Assembly: GCA_005502915.1 (NCBI GenBank)
Contig: SCMT01000026.1
Span: 1-55,073, forward strand
Reading direction: 5' to 3'
Source: Lysobacteraceae bacterium 2PB
GTDB lineage: Bacteria; Pseudomonadota; Gammaproteobacteria; Xanthomonadales; Xanthomonadaceae
DNA: 55,073 nucleotides
In this document: positions 22,459 to 31,050 of the stretch, piece by piece
Position numbering within the stretch: position 1 is the stretch's first letter
Layout of the letters: every line of letters starts with the position of its first letter
Made by a program: the position numbers and the translations under genes
Notes under the pieces: generated by a model
Database searches by the model: none
The model's input: the letters and a program-made list of their open reading frames with translations, nothing else
What the model was told of the DNA's origin: nothing

Positions 22459-23565
22459 ATGCGCGAGGATCGGGGCGTGGTGACAGCGACGGGGGCATTG
22501 ACGATGGCGGCGGCCGTGCTGGCATTCGCGAGCCTGGCCCGCCTGCTGTTCCGCCGGGGCATGAGCGATGCGGAACTGTGCTTCGCGATCTTCTGCGCAT
22601 CGCTGGGCATGACGATGCTGCGTCCCTGGTTGCCCGGGATGCCGGATTGGGTCCATTGGCTGGTCACCCTGGGCGGCTGCGCGACCTGCAATGTCTACTG
22701 GCTGTTTTCCCGCGCCCTGTTCCGTGGCGATGGCGGCGTCGGTCGGCGGCATGTGCTGGCAGCGCTCGGGATCGCGGTGCTGATCGTCGTCCATCGCGTT
22801 GCCGAGCGCGCGGAAGGCGGAACGACCGGGCTGTGGACGTCGATGGCGGACGCCCTGCTCACCCTCGCCAGTTCGACCGTACTCGCGCTGGCCTTCATCG
22901 AGGCCCTGCGCGGCTGGCAGCCGATGATGCCGGCGGAAGAAAAGCGCCTGCGCCTCGCGTTCATGGCGGTCTATGGCACCTGCGTGCTGGCTGCGACCCT
23001 GTCGAACGCCCTGGCCGACAGCGTGTCGACGCTGGCCGGCGTGCGCTCGTCGGTCGTGGCTACCTGCGCGCTGTCGATCCTGGTCTTCAGTCTGTGGGCG
23101 CTGCGGGTGCGCCGCCGTCATCCATGGCCCGTCGCGCTGCCCGTCGCCGATGCGCCGGCGGTGAAAACAGCGACGCCGGAAGAACGCAGGCTGGCCCAGT
23201 CGATCGTGCGCCTGCTGGAGGAGGAACAGGTCTATCGCGAGCCCGAGCTGCGCGTGGTCGATCTGGCGACCCGTCTGGGCACGGTCGAATACCGGGTGAG
23301 CCGGGCGATCACCCAGGGCCTGGGCGAGGACAATTTCAATCGCCTCGTGAACCGGTACCGCATCGCGCATGCCTGTCGCCTGCTGGCGGACCCGGCCACG
23401 GACGACACCGTGCTGGAGATCTGCCTGGCCTCCGGTTTCGCCTCCCTGGGCCCGTTCAATCGTGCATTCAAGGCGGCCACGGGATGCACGCCTTCGGCCT
23501 ATCGCGCGACCCATCGAAGCGGCGTCGCGCCTGCAGGCGCGCATCCCGATCACGCACCGGTCTGA
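22459..23565 (+). CDS. AraC-family regulator with membrane N-terminus
   Basis: A 368-residue regulator. Residues about 10-225 contain some six or seven hydrophobic segments (TMAAAVLAFASLARLLF, VHWLVTLGGCATCNVYWLFS, VLAALGIAVLIVVHRVAE and others), then an AraC HTH domain at 265-360: VVDLATRLGTVEYRVSRAIT and LEICLASGFASLGPFNRAFK, ending in GCTPSAYRATHRSG. Such proteins sense signals in the membrane and regulate adjacent genes. It is divergent from the DUF2306 gene, the most likely target. No other AraC gene is in the window. Confidence 0.88.
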   Translation: MREDRGVVTATGALTMAAAVLAFASLARLLFRRGMSDAELCFAIFCASLGMTMLRPWLPGMPDWVHWLVTLGGCATCNVYWLFSRALFRGDGGVGRRHVLAALGIAVLIVVHRVAERAEGGTTGLWTSMADALLTLASSTVLALAFIEALRGWQPMMPAEEKRLRLAFMAVYGTCVLAATLSNALADSVSTLAGVRSSVVATCALSILVFSLWALRVRRRHPWPVALPVADAPAVKTATPEERRLAQSIVRLLEEEQVYREPELRVVDLATRLGTVEYRVSRAITQGLGEDNFNRLVNRYRIAHACRLLADPATDDTVLEICLASGFASLGPFNRAFKAATGCTPSAYRATHRSGVAPAGAHPDHAPV

Positions 23566-23652
23566 TCGCCCGTTCGCTGCGGCGGCTGGCGTGGTGGATT
23601 CCCGTTTGCTGCGGGCGGGAGGACGACCGCGTCCTCCCGCGGTGCCGATGGT

Positions 23653-24264
23653 TCAGAGCGACTTCGCCAGCGCGACCGCCTTGGCGATCTTCTCCGCGTT
23701 CGGCGTGTCGAGGTCCGAGACGTTGATCTGGATCTCGCTCTGACCCTTCACGAAGTACAGCCGGGCCATGCCGGTGTCGGTGACGGCGTAGGCATTCGCC
23801 CCGAGGTCGGCCTGCGGCTGGTAACCGTTCGTGGTCCTGGCGGTGTCCACGCGCGAGGCGAGGTTGGCCTGCGCCTTGGCCTCGGAGACGACGGTACCGA
23901 TCATGATGTCGACCGAGTGCGTGGGTGCGTCCTTGGCGAATTCGATGGTGCCGACGCCTGCGCGATACGAACAGCGGGAGTCCCACATGTAGCCGCTCAT
24001 CTGCGGTGCGACGGTCTGGTGCACGGTGAAGGTCAGGTCGGGATAGACCGCCTTGAGCTTGTCCGGGGTCAGCGTCGCGCAGGCGTCGAGCGGCGTGACC
24101 GCCTTGAGCTGCGCGATCTCGTCATCCGGGCTGGGCGCCGCAACCGGTGCGGCTGCGCCGGCGGGCGGCGGCGCGGCCGCATCGCCGCCTGCAGGTGTTT
24201 CTCGGTTGCAGCCCAACAGGGCCAGTGCGGCGACTCCGGCCGCCAGGATCATCATCCGACGCAT
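23653..24264 (-). CDS. Predicted lipoprotein, unknown function
   Basis: A 203-residue lipoprotein: signal MRRMMILAAGVAALALLGC with lipobox LLGC (Cys19), an Ala/Pro-rich linker, then a compact domain of about 150 residues with two Cys (DACATLTPDKLKAVYPDLTF, DSRCSYRAG) likely forming a disulfide. The start ATG 24264 follows GGAGAAAGG; an ATG twelve bases earlier would only add MEKG. The domain resembles DUF3558-like cysteine-paired periplasmic domains in layout, without a firm match. Its neighbour to the right on the other strand is another lipoprotein gene, with divergent starts about 220 bases apart. Confidence 0.78.
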   Translation of the reverse strand: MRRMMILAAGVAALALLGCNRETPAGGDAAAPPPAGAAAPVAAPSPDDEIAQLKAVTPLDACATLTPDKLKAVYPDLTFTVHQTVAPQMSGYMWDSRCSYRAGVGTIEFAKDAPTHSVDIMIGTVVSEAKAQANLASRVDTARTTNGYQPQADLGANAYAVTDTGMARLYFVKGQSEIQINVSDLDTPNAEKIAKAVALAKSL

Positions 24265-24486
24265 GCCTTTCTCCATGGGTTGATCGAACGGGGATTGAAC
24301 GGGGGGGCTCAACGCAATGTGGATCGAACGGGACATTCGGTGAAGTCGCCGACCCACGCAGCAACGAGGAACGCATGCCCGGCCGGACAGCGCGGCCGAT
24401 GGGGGGCCTCCGCCTGCTGGCGAGGTTCGCCGCGACGGGCGCGCTTGTCGTATCGTGTCGGCCATCTCGAAGGGAGGATCCTGACG

Positions 24487-25194
24487 ATGTCCTTGCGTCC
24501 GTTCACGATGCTGCTGCTCTGCCTGTCGTTGGCCGCCTGCCGCGAATCCGGCGATGCGACGCCCGCCGCGCCGTCGGCCGCGCCCGAGGCGGCGGCTTCC
24601 CCAACGGCCGGGACGACACCCGAAGCGCCGCCGTCCCCGATCGAGACGGTGCCTGCGCTGGAATCCCTGCTGCGCCCCGACGACACGCTGGCGGCCGTGC
24701 AGGCGCGACTCGGTGCCGCGCAGGTGGTCGCCGAAGAGCTCAACGGTGCCGAGGGCGAGACATCGCCGGGCTGGCGGCTGTATCCGGACGATCCCGAGCG
24801 CAGCATCGAAGTGTGGTTGAACGAATCCGGCCGGCCGCAGGCGCTGTTCGTCCGTGGCCAGAAAAGCGTCTGGGTGCGGGCCGACGGCGTGCGCCTGGGC
24901 ATGACCAGCGCCGACCTGCAGGCGAAGAACGGTCGACCGTTCAAGTTCCTCGGTTTCGAATGGGACTATGGCGGCGCGATCAGCGATTGGCGCGGTGGCG
25001 CGTTGGCGGCCGACGGCAAGACGCGCGGTCCGGTGGTGCTGTGTCCGCCCGACCCGCATCCGACGGACTACCCCGCGGGCGACTCGGAGTTCGCGTCCGA
25101 CGACCCGCGGATGGTCTCGAATCCCGCCGTCGTGTGCGAATTCGGCGTGAACCTCGATTTCGTCGCGCCTGCAGCCACGCCTTCGGCGGGGTGA
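24487..25194 (+). CDS. Predicted lipoprotein, unknown function
   Basis: A 235-residue lipoprotein: MSLRPFTMLLLCLSLAAC with lipobox LAAC (Cys18), an Ala/Pro/Thr linker to about 60, then a domain containing LESLLRPDDTLAAVQARLGA, WVRADGVRLGMTSADLQAKN and FKFLGFEWDYGGAISDWRGG. 'V.lGMt..dL...NG..F...GF.WDYGG' is a pattern of uncharacterised periplasmic lipoproteins. GGGAGG precedes the ATG. The open frame extends far upstream but the lipoprotein signal fixes the start. Confidence 0.8.
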   Translation: MSLRPFTMLLLCLSLAACRESGDATPAAPSAAPEAAASPTAGTTPEAPPSPIETVPALESLLRPDDTLAAVQARLGAAQVVAEELNGAEGETSPGWRLYPDDPERSIEVWLNESGRPQALFVRGQKSVWVRADGVRLGMTSADLQAKNGRPFKFLGFEWDYGGAISDWRGGALAADGKTRGPVVLCPPDPHPTDYPAGDSEFASDDPRMVSNPAVVCEFGVNLDFVAPAATPSAG

Positions 25195-25273
25195 AGGTGG
25201 CTCGCCGCCTGCCGGAGCTTCGCCCCGATCCCGCTGCCTGCGCCATTCTCCGCGCCATCACGGATCTTCCTGC

Positions 25274-25849
25274 ATGAAACAGTTCCTGCTTACGCTCGCC
25301 GCCGTGCTCATCGGCGGGTTTCTCGCCCTGCTGGCCTACGACCGCTTCGTCGTCCAGCCGCGCCAGGCCGACCAGGCCGATGATGCCGTCACCGCAGCGC
25401 AGGTCGAGCTGGGCAAGGCGCGTGCCGAGGCGCGAGAAGTCGCTGCGGAGGTGGAGGCATCGGTGCAGCGCAGCGTCGACAACGCTCGCGAGACGATGAC
25501 GGCGCAGGCGAACGCGATGGACCGCCGCGCGCTGATCGCCGACGCCGTGCAGCGCGTGACGATGTTCCGCGTCGCCCTGACCGAGTACCACATGACCAAT
25601 GCCCGGTGGCCGCAGGATGCGGAGGAAGCCGGCCTGCCGCCGCCCGGCGACATGCGCGGCGGCGCCGTGCGCGCGGTCACGGTGGGCGCGCAGGGCGTGG
25701 TGACCGTGGCGCTGGACGAACGCTTCGGCAAGGACGGCGCCATCGTGCTGCGCCCGACCGCGAACGCCGCGACCGGCCAGGTCGAATGGGCCTGCGAAGT
25801 CACCGGCGACGACGAGATCCGCCGCGCGCTGCCCCGGTGCAAGGGATGA
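25274..25849 (+). CDS. Coiled-coil membrane protein with pilin-like C-terminal domain
   Basis: A 191-residue protein. One N-terminal membrane helix (about 4-22, FLLTLAAVLIGGFLALLAY) is followed by a charged coiled-coil (about 32-85) and then a domain with the type IV pilin globular pattern: ALTEYHMTNARWPQDAEEAG, RAVTVGAQGVVTVALDERFG, and an end GQVEWACEVT...LPRCKG with two Cys that would form the pilin C-terminal disulfide loop. It lacks the type III signal and the Phe/Glu5 of real pilins, so it cannot assemble as a pilus. The next gene overlaps its stop (ATGA). Its role is unknown. Confidence 0.8.
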   Translation: MKQFLLTLAAVLIGGFLALLAYDRFVVQPRQADQADDAVTAAQVELGKARAEAREVAAEVEASVQRSVDNARETMTAQANAMDRRALIADAVQRVTMFRVALTEYHMTNARWPQDAEEAGLPPPGDMRGGAVRAVTVGAQGVVTVALDERFGKDGAIVLRPTANAATGQVEWACEVTGDDEIRRALPRCKG

Positions 25850-26286
25850 TCCGATTGAATGGCAAAGCCATCAGCGTTGTTCTCTGCGTGATGGCGTTCG
25901 CGACGGCCGGCTGCCGCAGCGTGCCGGTCGCCCCAGGCCCTTCGGTCGCCTGCGAGCCTGGCGACATGGCGATGGTCCGCGACATCTTGTATTTCGGCCG
26001 CCATCGTCCCGACGGCGGCATCGTCGACGAGGCCCGGTGGCGCGCCTTCGTCGACGACGTGCTGACGCCGCGTTTTCCCGATGGCCTGACCATCGTCTCC
26101 GCCACCGGCCAATGGCGCGGCGGCGATGGCGCCATCGAGCGCGAGCCATCGGAGGTCGTGACCATTCTGCATGCAGGCGATGCGACGGCGCGACGCGCGA
26201 TCGACGAGGTCATCGCCGAGTACCGGCGACGATTCGCGCAGGAATCGGTGCTGCGCGAGCGCGGCGCGACCTGCGCGAGGTTCTGA
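25846..26286 (+). CDS. DUF3574 lipoprotein
   Basis: A 146-residue lipoprotein of the DUF3574 family. The signal runs to Cys23 (CVMAFATAGC). The domain shows LYFGRHRPDGGIVDEARWRA, FVDDVLTPRFPDGLTIVSAT and GQWRGGDGAIEREPSEVVTI, ending FAQESVLRERG: 'Ly.G....g..v....w..f.d..vtPrFPdGlTv....GqW' and 'F.QeSVl' are diagnostic. It is translationally coupled to the pilin-domain gene (ATGA overlap). Function is unknown. Confidence 0.88.
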   Translation: MIRLNGKAISVVLCVMAFATAGCRSVPVAPGPSVACEPGDMAMVRDILYFGRHRPDGGIVDEARWRAFVDDVLTPRFPDGLTIVSATGQWRGGDGAIEREPSEVVTILHAGDATARRAIDEVIAEYRRRFAQESVLRERGATCARF

Positions 26287-26326
26287 GGTCGGGTCTTGGC
26301 GCCACTGGCCAAGACCGTGGCCGGGA

Positions 26327-27061
26327 TCAGATCCGGCGGACGAGGATCACGGTGATGTTGTCCGAGCCGCCGCCGTCGAGCGCGGCATCGACCAGGCCGT
26401 CGACGCATTCCTGGGCGCTGCATTCGGTATGCGACAGCACCTGAGAGATGCTGGCGTCGTCCACTTCCTCGGTCAGGCCGTCGCTGCACAGCAGCAGCTG
26501 CATGCCCGGGCGCAGCTCGCCCGACAGGGTTTCGACGTTGAGGTTCTGCGGATCGGTCACGCCCAGCGCCTGGGTGACCACGTTGCGGTGCGGATGCGTG
26601 CGCGCCTGGTCGACGGTGATCGCGCCCTGCGAGATCAGCTCCTGCACGTAGCTGTGGTCGTGCGACAGCTGGGCGAGGGTGCCGTCGCGCCACAGGTAGG
26701 CGCGGCTGTCGCCGACCCAGGCCACCTCGAAGCGATTGCCGAGGATGCGCAGCGCGACGACGGTGGTCCCCATGGGCAGCGCATCGCTGCGCTGGCGCGA
26801 CGCGCGGATGATCTCCTCGTCGGCGGTGCGGATCGCCTGCGCCAAGGTCGTGCCCTGGCGGATCTCGCGGACGATGGTCTCCCGGGCCAGCGCGCTGGCG
26901 ACTTCGCCGTACTCGTGTCCTCCCATGCCATCGGCCACCAGCCACAGGCCGAGATCGCTGTCACCGTAATAGGTGTCCTCGTTCAGCTCGCGACGCAAGC
27001 CGGCGTGGGTCAGATGCCCGAATTCGATCATGCGGGGGCCGTGGGGTAGGGAGTCAGCCAT
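26327..27061 (-). CDS. PP2C-family Ser/Thr protein phosphatase
   Basis: A 244-residue single-domain PPM/PP2C phosphatase of the Stp1/PrpC type. Metal-site motifs are all present: RRELNEDTYYGD, LVADGMGGHEYGEVAS, GTTVVALRI, WVGDSRAYLWRDGTL, LLCSDGLTEEV and SDNITVILVRRI. The start at 27061 (MADSLPHGP) places the first catalytic strand at the usual distance; the longer frame to 27202 adds an unlikely basic extension. No kinase gene is adjacent; in Stp1-type systems the partner Hanks kinase is often in a type VI secretion or stress locus elsewhere. Confidence 0.92.
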   Translation of the reverse strand: MADSLPHGPRMIEFGHLTHAGLRRELNEDTYYGDSDLGLWLVADGMGGHEYGEVASALARETIVREIRQGTTLAQAIRTADEEIIRASRQRSDALPMGTTVVALRILGNRFEVAWVGDSRAYLWRDGTLAQLSHDHSYVQELISQGAITVDQARTHPHRNVVTQALGVTDPQNLNVETLSGELRPGMQLLLCSDGLTEEVDDASISQVLSHTECSAQECVDGLVDAALDGGGSDNITVILVRRI

Positions 27062-27265
27062 AGTCTTCGGGGAGATACGCAATCCGGCGATGAAACCGGA
27101 CGCCGCGCGCGAAAGCAATCGCCCGGGACCGTTTTTGCGATGGTGATGCCGCGACTGCAGGCTGCCTGCAAGGCGTCTTCGTCGAATGTCCAGGTCGGAC
27201 ATTGCGCAGGTCTGCAGGAAATGCGTGCTGTCGTGTGGTCGATCGGGTCGTCGGTGCCTCGCCCC

Positions 27266-27730
27266 TCAGTTGCGCGCTGCCCGCCCCGCCAGCCAGCGTT
27301 CGACCCGACGCTGTGCGATCAGCACCAGCAGGGTGAGGGCCGTCGCGGCTGTCCCGAGCAGGTAGTAGCGCAAGCCGATGGTCACGCCGATGATCGCGAC
27401 CATCAGCAGCGACGCGGCGGTGGTGATGCCGGCGATCGAATCCTCGCCGCGCCTGGAGAAGATGGTGCCCGCGCCGATGAACGCCACGCCCGCGATCATC
27501 GCTTCCACCAGTCGCAGCGGATCGATGGTCACCTCGCCGGTGGAGAAACGCGGATCGTCCAGCATGCCGCGGCCCACCGACACCAGCAGCGCCGCCGCAG
27601 CGGCGACCAGCATGTGGGTGCGGAATCCGGCGGGACGGTCCTTGGTTTCGCGTTCGAAGCCGATCGCGCCCCCGAGGCCCATCGCCAGCACGACGTCGAT
27701 CAGTGCGCGCAGTTCAAGCCAGGCGTCCAT
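27266..27730 (-). CDS. MgtC/SapB family membrane protein
   Basis: A 154-residue membrane protein of the MgtC/SapB family with about four helices. The signature is MGLGGAIGFERETKDRPAGF followed by RTHMLVAAAAALLVSVGRGM, then DPLRLVEAMIAGVAFIGAGT and a hydrophobic GITTAASLLMVAIIGVTIGL. The start at MDAWLELRALI (27730) is preferred over the longer open frame because the family begins right before the first helix. The C-terminal ACT-like domain of long MgtC proteins is absent. Role in envelope or magnesium homeostasis is inferred from the family only. Confidence 0.88.
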   Translation of the reverse strand: MDAWLELRALIDVVLAMGLGGAIGFERETKDRPAGFRTHMLVAAAAALLVSVGRGMLDDPRFSTGEVTIDPLRLVEAMIAGVAFIGAGTIFSRRGEDSIAGITTAASLLMVAIIGVTIGLRYYLLGTAATALTLLVLIAQRRVERWLAGRAARN

Positions 27731-27848
27731 CAAGCGTTCCGTATCGAGGCGGCGGCAGGTGCGCTGCCGGTGGCATGGTCGTTGCATCGATGGGGCTGCG
27801 ACAGCGCGTCGTGCGCGTCGCTTTTCCCCTCATTCCAGGAGATCCCCC

Positions 27849-27998
27849 ATGAAACGCATCCTGTCCATCCTCCTTCTCGCGGTGTTCGCGTCCGGCCTTC
27901 TCGGCTGCAATACCATGGCCGGCGCTGGGCGCGACGTGCAGAAGGTGGGCGAGAAGGTCGAAGAAAAGGCCGAGGACTGCAAGGACGGCAAGTGCTGA
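27849..27998 (+). CDS. Entericidin-like small lipoprotein
   Basis: A 49-residue lipoprotein of the entericidin A/B family: signal MKRILSILLLAVFASGLLGC with lipobox LLGC (Cys20), then CNTMAGAGRDVQKVGEKVEE and a Cys-containing tail DCKDGKC. 'CNTm.GaGrDvq..G..i...' is the family hallmark. CAGGAGA seven bases before the ATG supports the start. The upstream open frame is a shadow. A long hairpin (28028-28072) follows. Confidence 0.92.
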   Translation: MKRILSILLLAVFASGLLGCNTMAGAGRDVQKVGEKVEEKAEDCKDGKC

Positions 27999-28027
27999 TC
28001 GCGGCATCCCGCGCCTGATGCCTGGTC

Positions 28028-28072
28028 GTGCGGGATGCCCGGCGGCACGCCTCGCGTCCGGGCATCCCGCAC
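28028..28072. terminator. Long hairpin between convergent lipoprotein genes
   Basis: GTGCGGGATGCCCGG (28028-28042) pairs perfectly with CCGGGCATCCCGCAC (28058-28072). It lies between genes ending at 27998 and 28091; no U-tract is present. Confidence 0.55.
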
Positions 28073-28090
28073 GGCGACGGACCGCGCCGA

Positions 28091-28390
28091 TCACGGCCGG
28101 CCCAGGGTGTCGCCTTCGTCCTGCTGCGTGGTGGCATTCCCTGGTGGTGCGTCGCCGACGGGTGGTGCAGCGGCCGCCTCGGGCGATGGGGCCGTTGCCG
28201 GCACTTCGGCATTCGGATCGGGCTCAGGCGTCATCGTTGCCGTTTCGCGCAGATCCTGCGCGGTCTCGGGCCTGTCGCCCTGGCCTTCGCGGTTCACGTC
28301 CGAAGTGCCGGTCGACACGCGACGATCGCAGGCTGCGCAGGTCGCGATCACGATGATGAGGAGCAGCGAAAGTGTCGGGCGTGCGTTCAT
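28091..28390 (-). CDS. Small predicted lipoprotein, unknown
   Basis: A 99-residue protein with an N-terminal hydrophobic signal MNARPTLSLLLIIVIATCAA followed by CDRR. Cys21 is the likely lipidated residue, although a Cys occupies position -3 of the lipobox (CAAC), which is unusual. The rest is a disordered Pro/Ala/Glu/Thr-rich tail (DRPETAQDLRETATMTPEPD and on) without a domain. GGAG nine bases before ATG 28390 supports the start. It is convergent with the entericidin-like gene. No function is assigned. Confidence 0.7.
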   Translation of the reverse strand: MNARPTLSLLLIIVIATCAACDRRVSTGTSDVNREGQGDRPETAQDLRETATMTPEPDPNAEVPATAPSPEAAAAPPVGDAPPGNATTQQDEGDTLGRP

Positions 28391-28719
28391 GCGATCTCCA
28401 TGGCGTATCCGGATGGCGGGTTTCGCAGTGGATGCATCAAGTTCCGTGCCAGCCGTTGCGCGATGATGCTTGCAGTCATTCCTGCGTGTTGTTCGCATCC
28501 CGCATGTACAGCCGCTGCCGCAGGCGGTCGTTGGCCAAGCGATAGAACATGAGGGTTCTCACCAGGCCCTCCCTCTCCGCCAGAAAAGCAACGCCCCTTG
28601 CGGGGCCGTTCGGGAGGGATTGACTCCGCACATCTCATGCGCCTCGCCCGTTGGGCGGCTGCGCCGTCCGCATCGGCAGTCCTGCCGATGTGTCGAACCG
28701 AGGGGTCTCATCAAGTCTT

Positions 28720-28860
<141 letters not shown>

Positions 28861-28976
28861 GAAGGGGCAGCGGCGAGGGTGACCTCGCCGCGGGGCCGCC
28901 ATGATACGAGGCAGGGCCCCGGATCACAAGACGCGTACACTGACCGCCCCCGAAACCCTCACTGCCGCCTCCCGCC

Positions 28977-29387
28977 ATGTCCGAAATCTCCGTCCCCGTG
29001 TCCTTCGGCGAACTGCTCGACAAGATCGCCATCCTCCAGATCAAGTCCGAGCGCATGACCGACCCGGCGAAGCTCGCCAACGTGCGCAACGAGCTCTCGG
29101 CCCTGGAGCGGACCTGGATGGCGCACCCGGCGGCCGGGCACGACATCGTGCGCCTGCGCGCCGACCTCAAGGCGGTGAACGAGCGCCTGTGGGTGATCGA
29201 GGACGACATCCGCCTCAAGGAGAAGGCGCAGGCCTTCGACGAGGAATTCGTCCGCCTGGCGCGCAGCGTGTACTTCGAGAACGACGAGCGCGCCCGGATC
29301 AAGAAGGACATCAACCTCGCGCTGGGCTCGGCCTATGTCGAGGAGAAGTCCTACGAGGACTACCGCTCGGGCCACGCCGCACCCTGA
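28977..29387 (+). CDS. DUF6165 family protein
   Basis: A 136-residue cytoplasmic, all-helical, highly charged protein: MSEISVPVSFGELLDKIAIL, QIKSERMTDPAKLANVRNEL, LKAVNERLWVIEDDIRLKEK and ARSVYFENDERARIKKDINL, ending YVEEKSYEDY. This is the DUF6165 pattern, found next to LPS/glycan genes, and here it stands before an LPS heptosyltransferase and kdkA, though on its own strand and 580 bases away. Function unknown; a regulatory or scaffold role in LPS assembly is only a contextual guess. Confidence 0.88.
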   Translation: MSEISVPVSFGELLDKIAILQIKSERMTDPAKLANVRNELSALERTWMAHPAAGHDIVRLRADLKAVNERLWVIEDDIRLKEKAQAFDEEFVRLARSVYFENDERARIKKDINLALGSAYVEEKSYEDYRSGHAAP

Positions 29388-29513
29388 CCAGTGGTGTGCA
29401 GGTCATTCGTCCTGATGAGCCATGGATGGGGTTGTGAATGACTGCGTATTCCGTCACGGAATGAAGATTGACAGAAATACTCACCCCGATAGTGATATTC
29501 ACCCAAGCCAGTT

Positions 29514-29584
29514 CACTATTGGTAGCGGGTTGTGCGATTCAATGAGAAATCCCCGGTGTTTTTCGGTGGTCGCTACCAATAGTG
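29514..29584. repeat. 14-bp perfect inverted repeat
   Basis: CACTATTGGTAGCG (29514-29527) and CGCTACCAATAGTG (29571-29584) are perfect complements with a 43-base spacer. The arms are AT-rich by local standards and resemble an operator pair or the ends of a small excised element. Confidence 0.75.
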
Positions 29585-29924
29585 GCCAAAACCGGAGCCG
29601 GGGACATCTTCCCTCCGACTGAATCGATGCGTAATGTCTGCCCTGCACGTCAGGCATCCCGTTTCTCGCCGAAAGGCGACAGGGATCCCGGAATGACCGG
29701 TTCGCCGGTCGGCCGAAGGCACAAGGATGTGCCGCGTGCGTTCGCCCTTCGGGGCGACGCGGAGGGCAGGATGCCTTTCGCGGAGGGTTCGACGCAGGAT
29801 GCGGTTCGCAGGGAAGGAATCCCACCATCGCATGGAGTGATGGGCAGAACCCGGGTCGATGTGCGGGAGCCATGGAAGGCCCCGCCGCGACAGTAGTATC
29901 GAATGACTGGAATCGAGGAACCCG

Positions 29925-29946
29925 ACCGCCGCAAGGCGGTTTTTTT
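29925..29946 (+). terminator. Intrinsic terminator, plus strand
   Basis: ACCGCC-GCAA-GGCGGT (29925-29940) is followed by six T. The U-tract is on the plus strand only, so it ends a rightward transcript, either the DUF6165 mRNA or an RNA from the preceding gap. Confidence 0.88.
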
Positions 29947-29970
29947 GTGCCCGGGAGAACTGCCGCTGGC

Positions 29971-31032
29971 TCAGCCCAGGCTGGCCCGGCAGCGCTCGAA
30001 CGCGGCGACGCCGTCCTCGACCGTGACCAGGTCCATCACGCCTTCATGCTCGATCTTCGTGCCCCATTTGAGCGCGGCGGCGGGCTTGCCGAGGTATTTC
30101 CGGGCCGCATCGTCATAGCGATCCGCGCAGAAGCGGATGTCGGAATACGGCCCGCTGCGGCGCGGATTGCTGGCCGCGTGCAGGCCCAGGACCTTCGTGC
30201 CCATGGCGTTGGCGATGTGCATCGGCCCGGAATCGGGCGTCATCAACAGGTCGGCGCGCGCCAGCAGGGCGGGCAGTTGCTTGAGGGTGTCCTTGCCGAC
30301 CAGGTCGAGCACGGCGTCGCCGGGCGCCATCGGGCGCATCGCCGCGAGGATGGCGTCGGTGGTCTCGCGCTCGAGCGTGCTGCGTCCACCCAGCAGGACC
30401 ACGCGCCAGCCCTGGTCGCGGGCGTGGTCGGCCACGGCCGCGTAGCGCTCCGGCCGCCAGTTGCGCAGGGCATGGCTGGAGCAGGGGGAGATCGCCAGGG
30501 TCCGCAGCCCGTCCTCTGGCCACTGCGCCCGTGCCCAGGCGTGGGCCTCGTCCGGCACCGGCAGGTCCCAGGTGACCTCGGCGCGCTGCAGGCCGAGCGG
30601 CTCGCAGAAGCTGCCGATGGCGTCCAGGACATGGATGCCGGGTCGATCCGGAATGCGCTCGTTGATGAACAGGCCGTGCAGCTCCTTCGAGCGCGAGCGG
30701 TCGTAGCCGATGCGGCGCCGGGCCGGGATGAAGGCCGACAGCAGGTTCGCGCGCGCCGACACCTGCAGTTGCAGCAGCACGTCGAAGCGCCGCCCTGCCA
30801 GGCTGCGGCGCAGTGCGCGCATGCCGGCGAGTCCGGTCTTCTTGTCGTAGACGATGAATTCGACTCCGGGCAGACCGTCGAGCAGCTTCTGCTCGCCCCG
30901 TCCGATCACCCAGGTGATCGGCGCCTCGGGCCAGGCCCGGCGCAGGGTATGGATCAGGGGCAGGACGTGGGTCACATCGCCAAGCGCGGACAGGCGCAGG
31001 AGGCAGATCGAGGGGGGCGTTGTCGCGCGCAA
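29971..31032 (-). CDS. LPS heptosyltransferase-like, GT9 family
   Basis: A 353-residue glycosyltransferase family 9 protein (ADP-heptose:LPS heptosyltransferase type). [20 protein letters not shown] is the N-terminal nucleotide-sugar fold start, [20 protein letters not shown] the linker/C-domain start, and [20 protein letters not shown] is the family signature holding the donor-binding Asp. It acts at the inner face of the inner membrane in LPS core assembly. It is divergent from kdkA, with starts 18 bases apart, so they share a very short control region. It could be WaaC/WaaF-like or an inner-core variant; the acceptor is not decided. Confidence 0.9.
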   Translation of the reverse strand: MRATTPPSICLLRLSALGDVTHVLPLIHTLRRAWPEAPITWVIGRGEQKLLDGLPGVEFIVYDKKTGLAGMRALRRSLAGRRFDVLLQLQVSARANLLSAFIPARRRIGYDRSRSKELHGLFINERIPDRPGIHVLDAIGSFCEPLGLQRAEVTWDLPVPDEAHAWARAQWPEDGLRTLAISPCSSHALRNWRPERYAAVADHARDQGWRVVLLGGRSTLERETTDAILAAMRPMAPGDAVLDLVGKDTLKQLPALLARADLLMTPDSGPMHIANAMGTKVLGLHAASNPRRSGPYSDIRFCADRYDDAARKYLGKPAAALKWGTKIEHEGVMDLVTVEDGVAAFERCRASLG

Positions 31033-31050
31033 TTGTTAGACTCGGGAGTG

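Larger units (their letters stand above)
29388..29970. other. 583-base gap, possible 3' UTR or sRNA locus
   Basis: No gene is supported. An AT-richer part (29430-29590) holds a 14-bp inverted repeat, then several short stems (about 29655-29790), and a clear plus-strand terminator (29925-29946) sits just before the converging heptosyltransferase gene. So a plus-strand transcript passes through or starts here. Confidence 0.5.
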
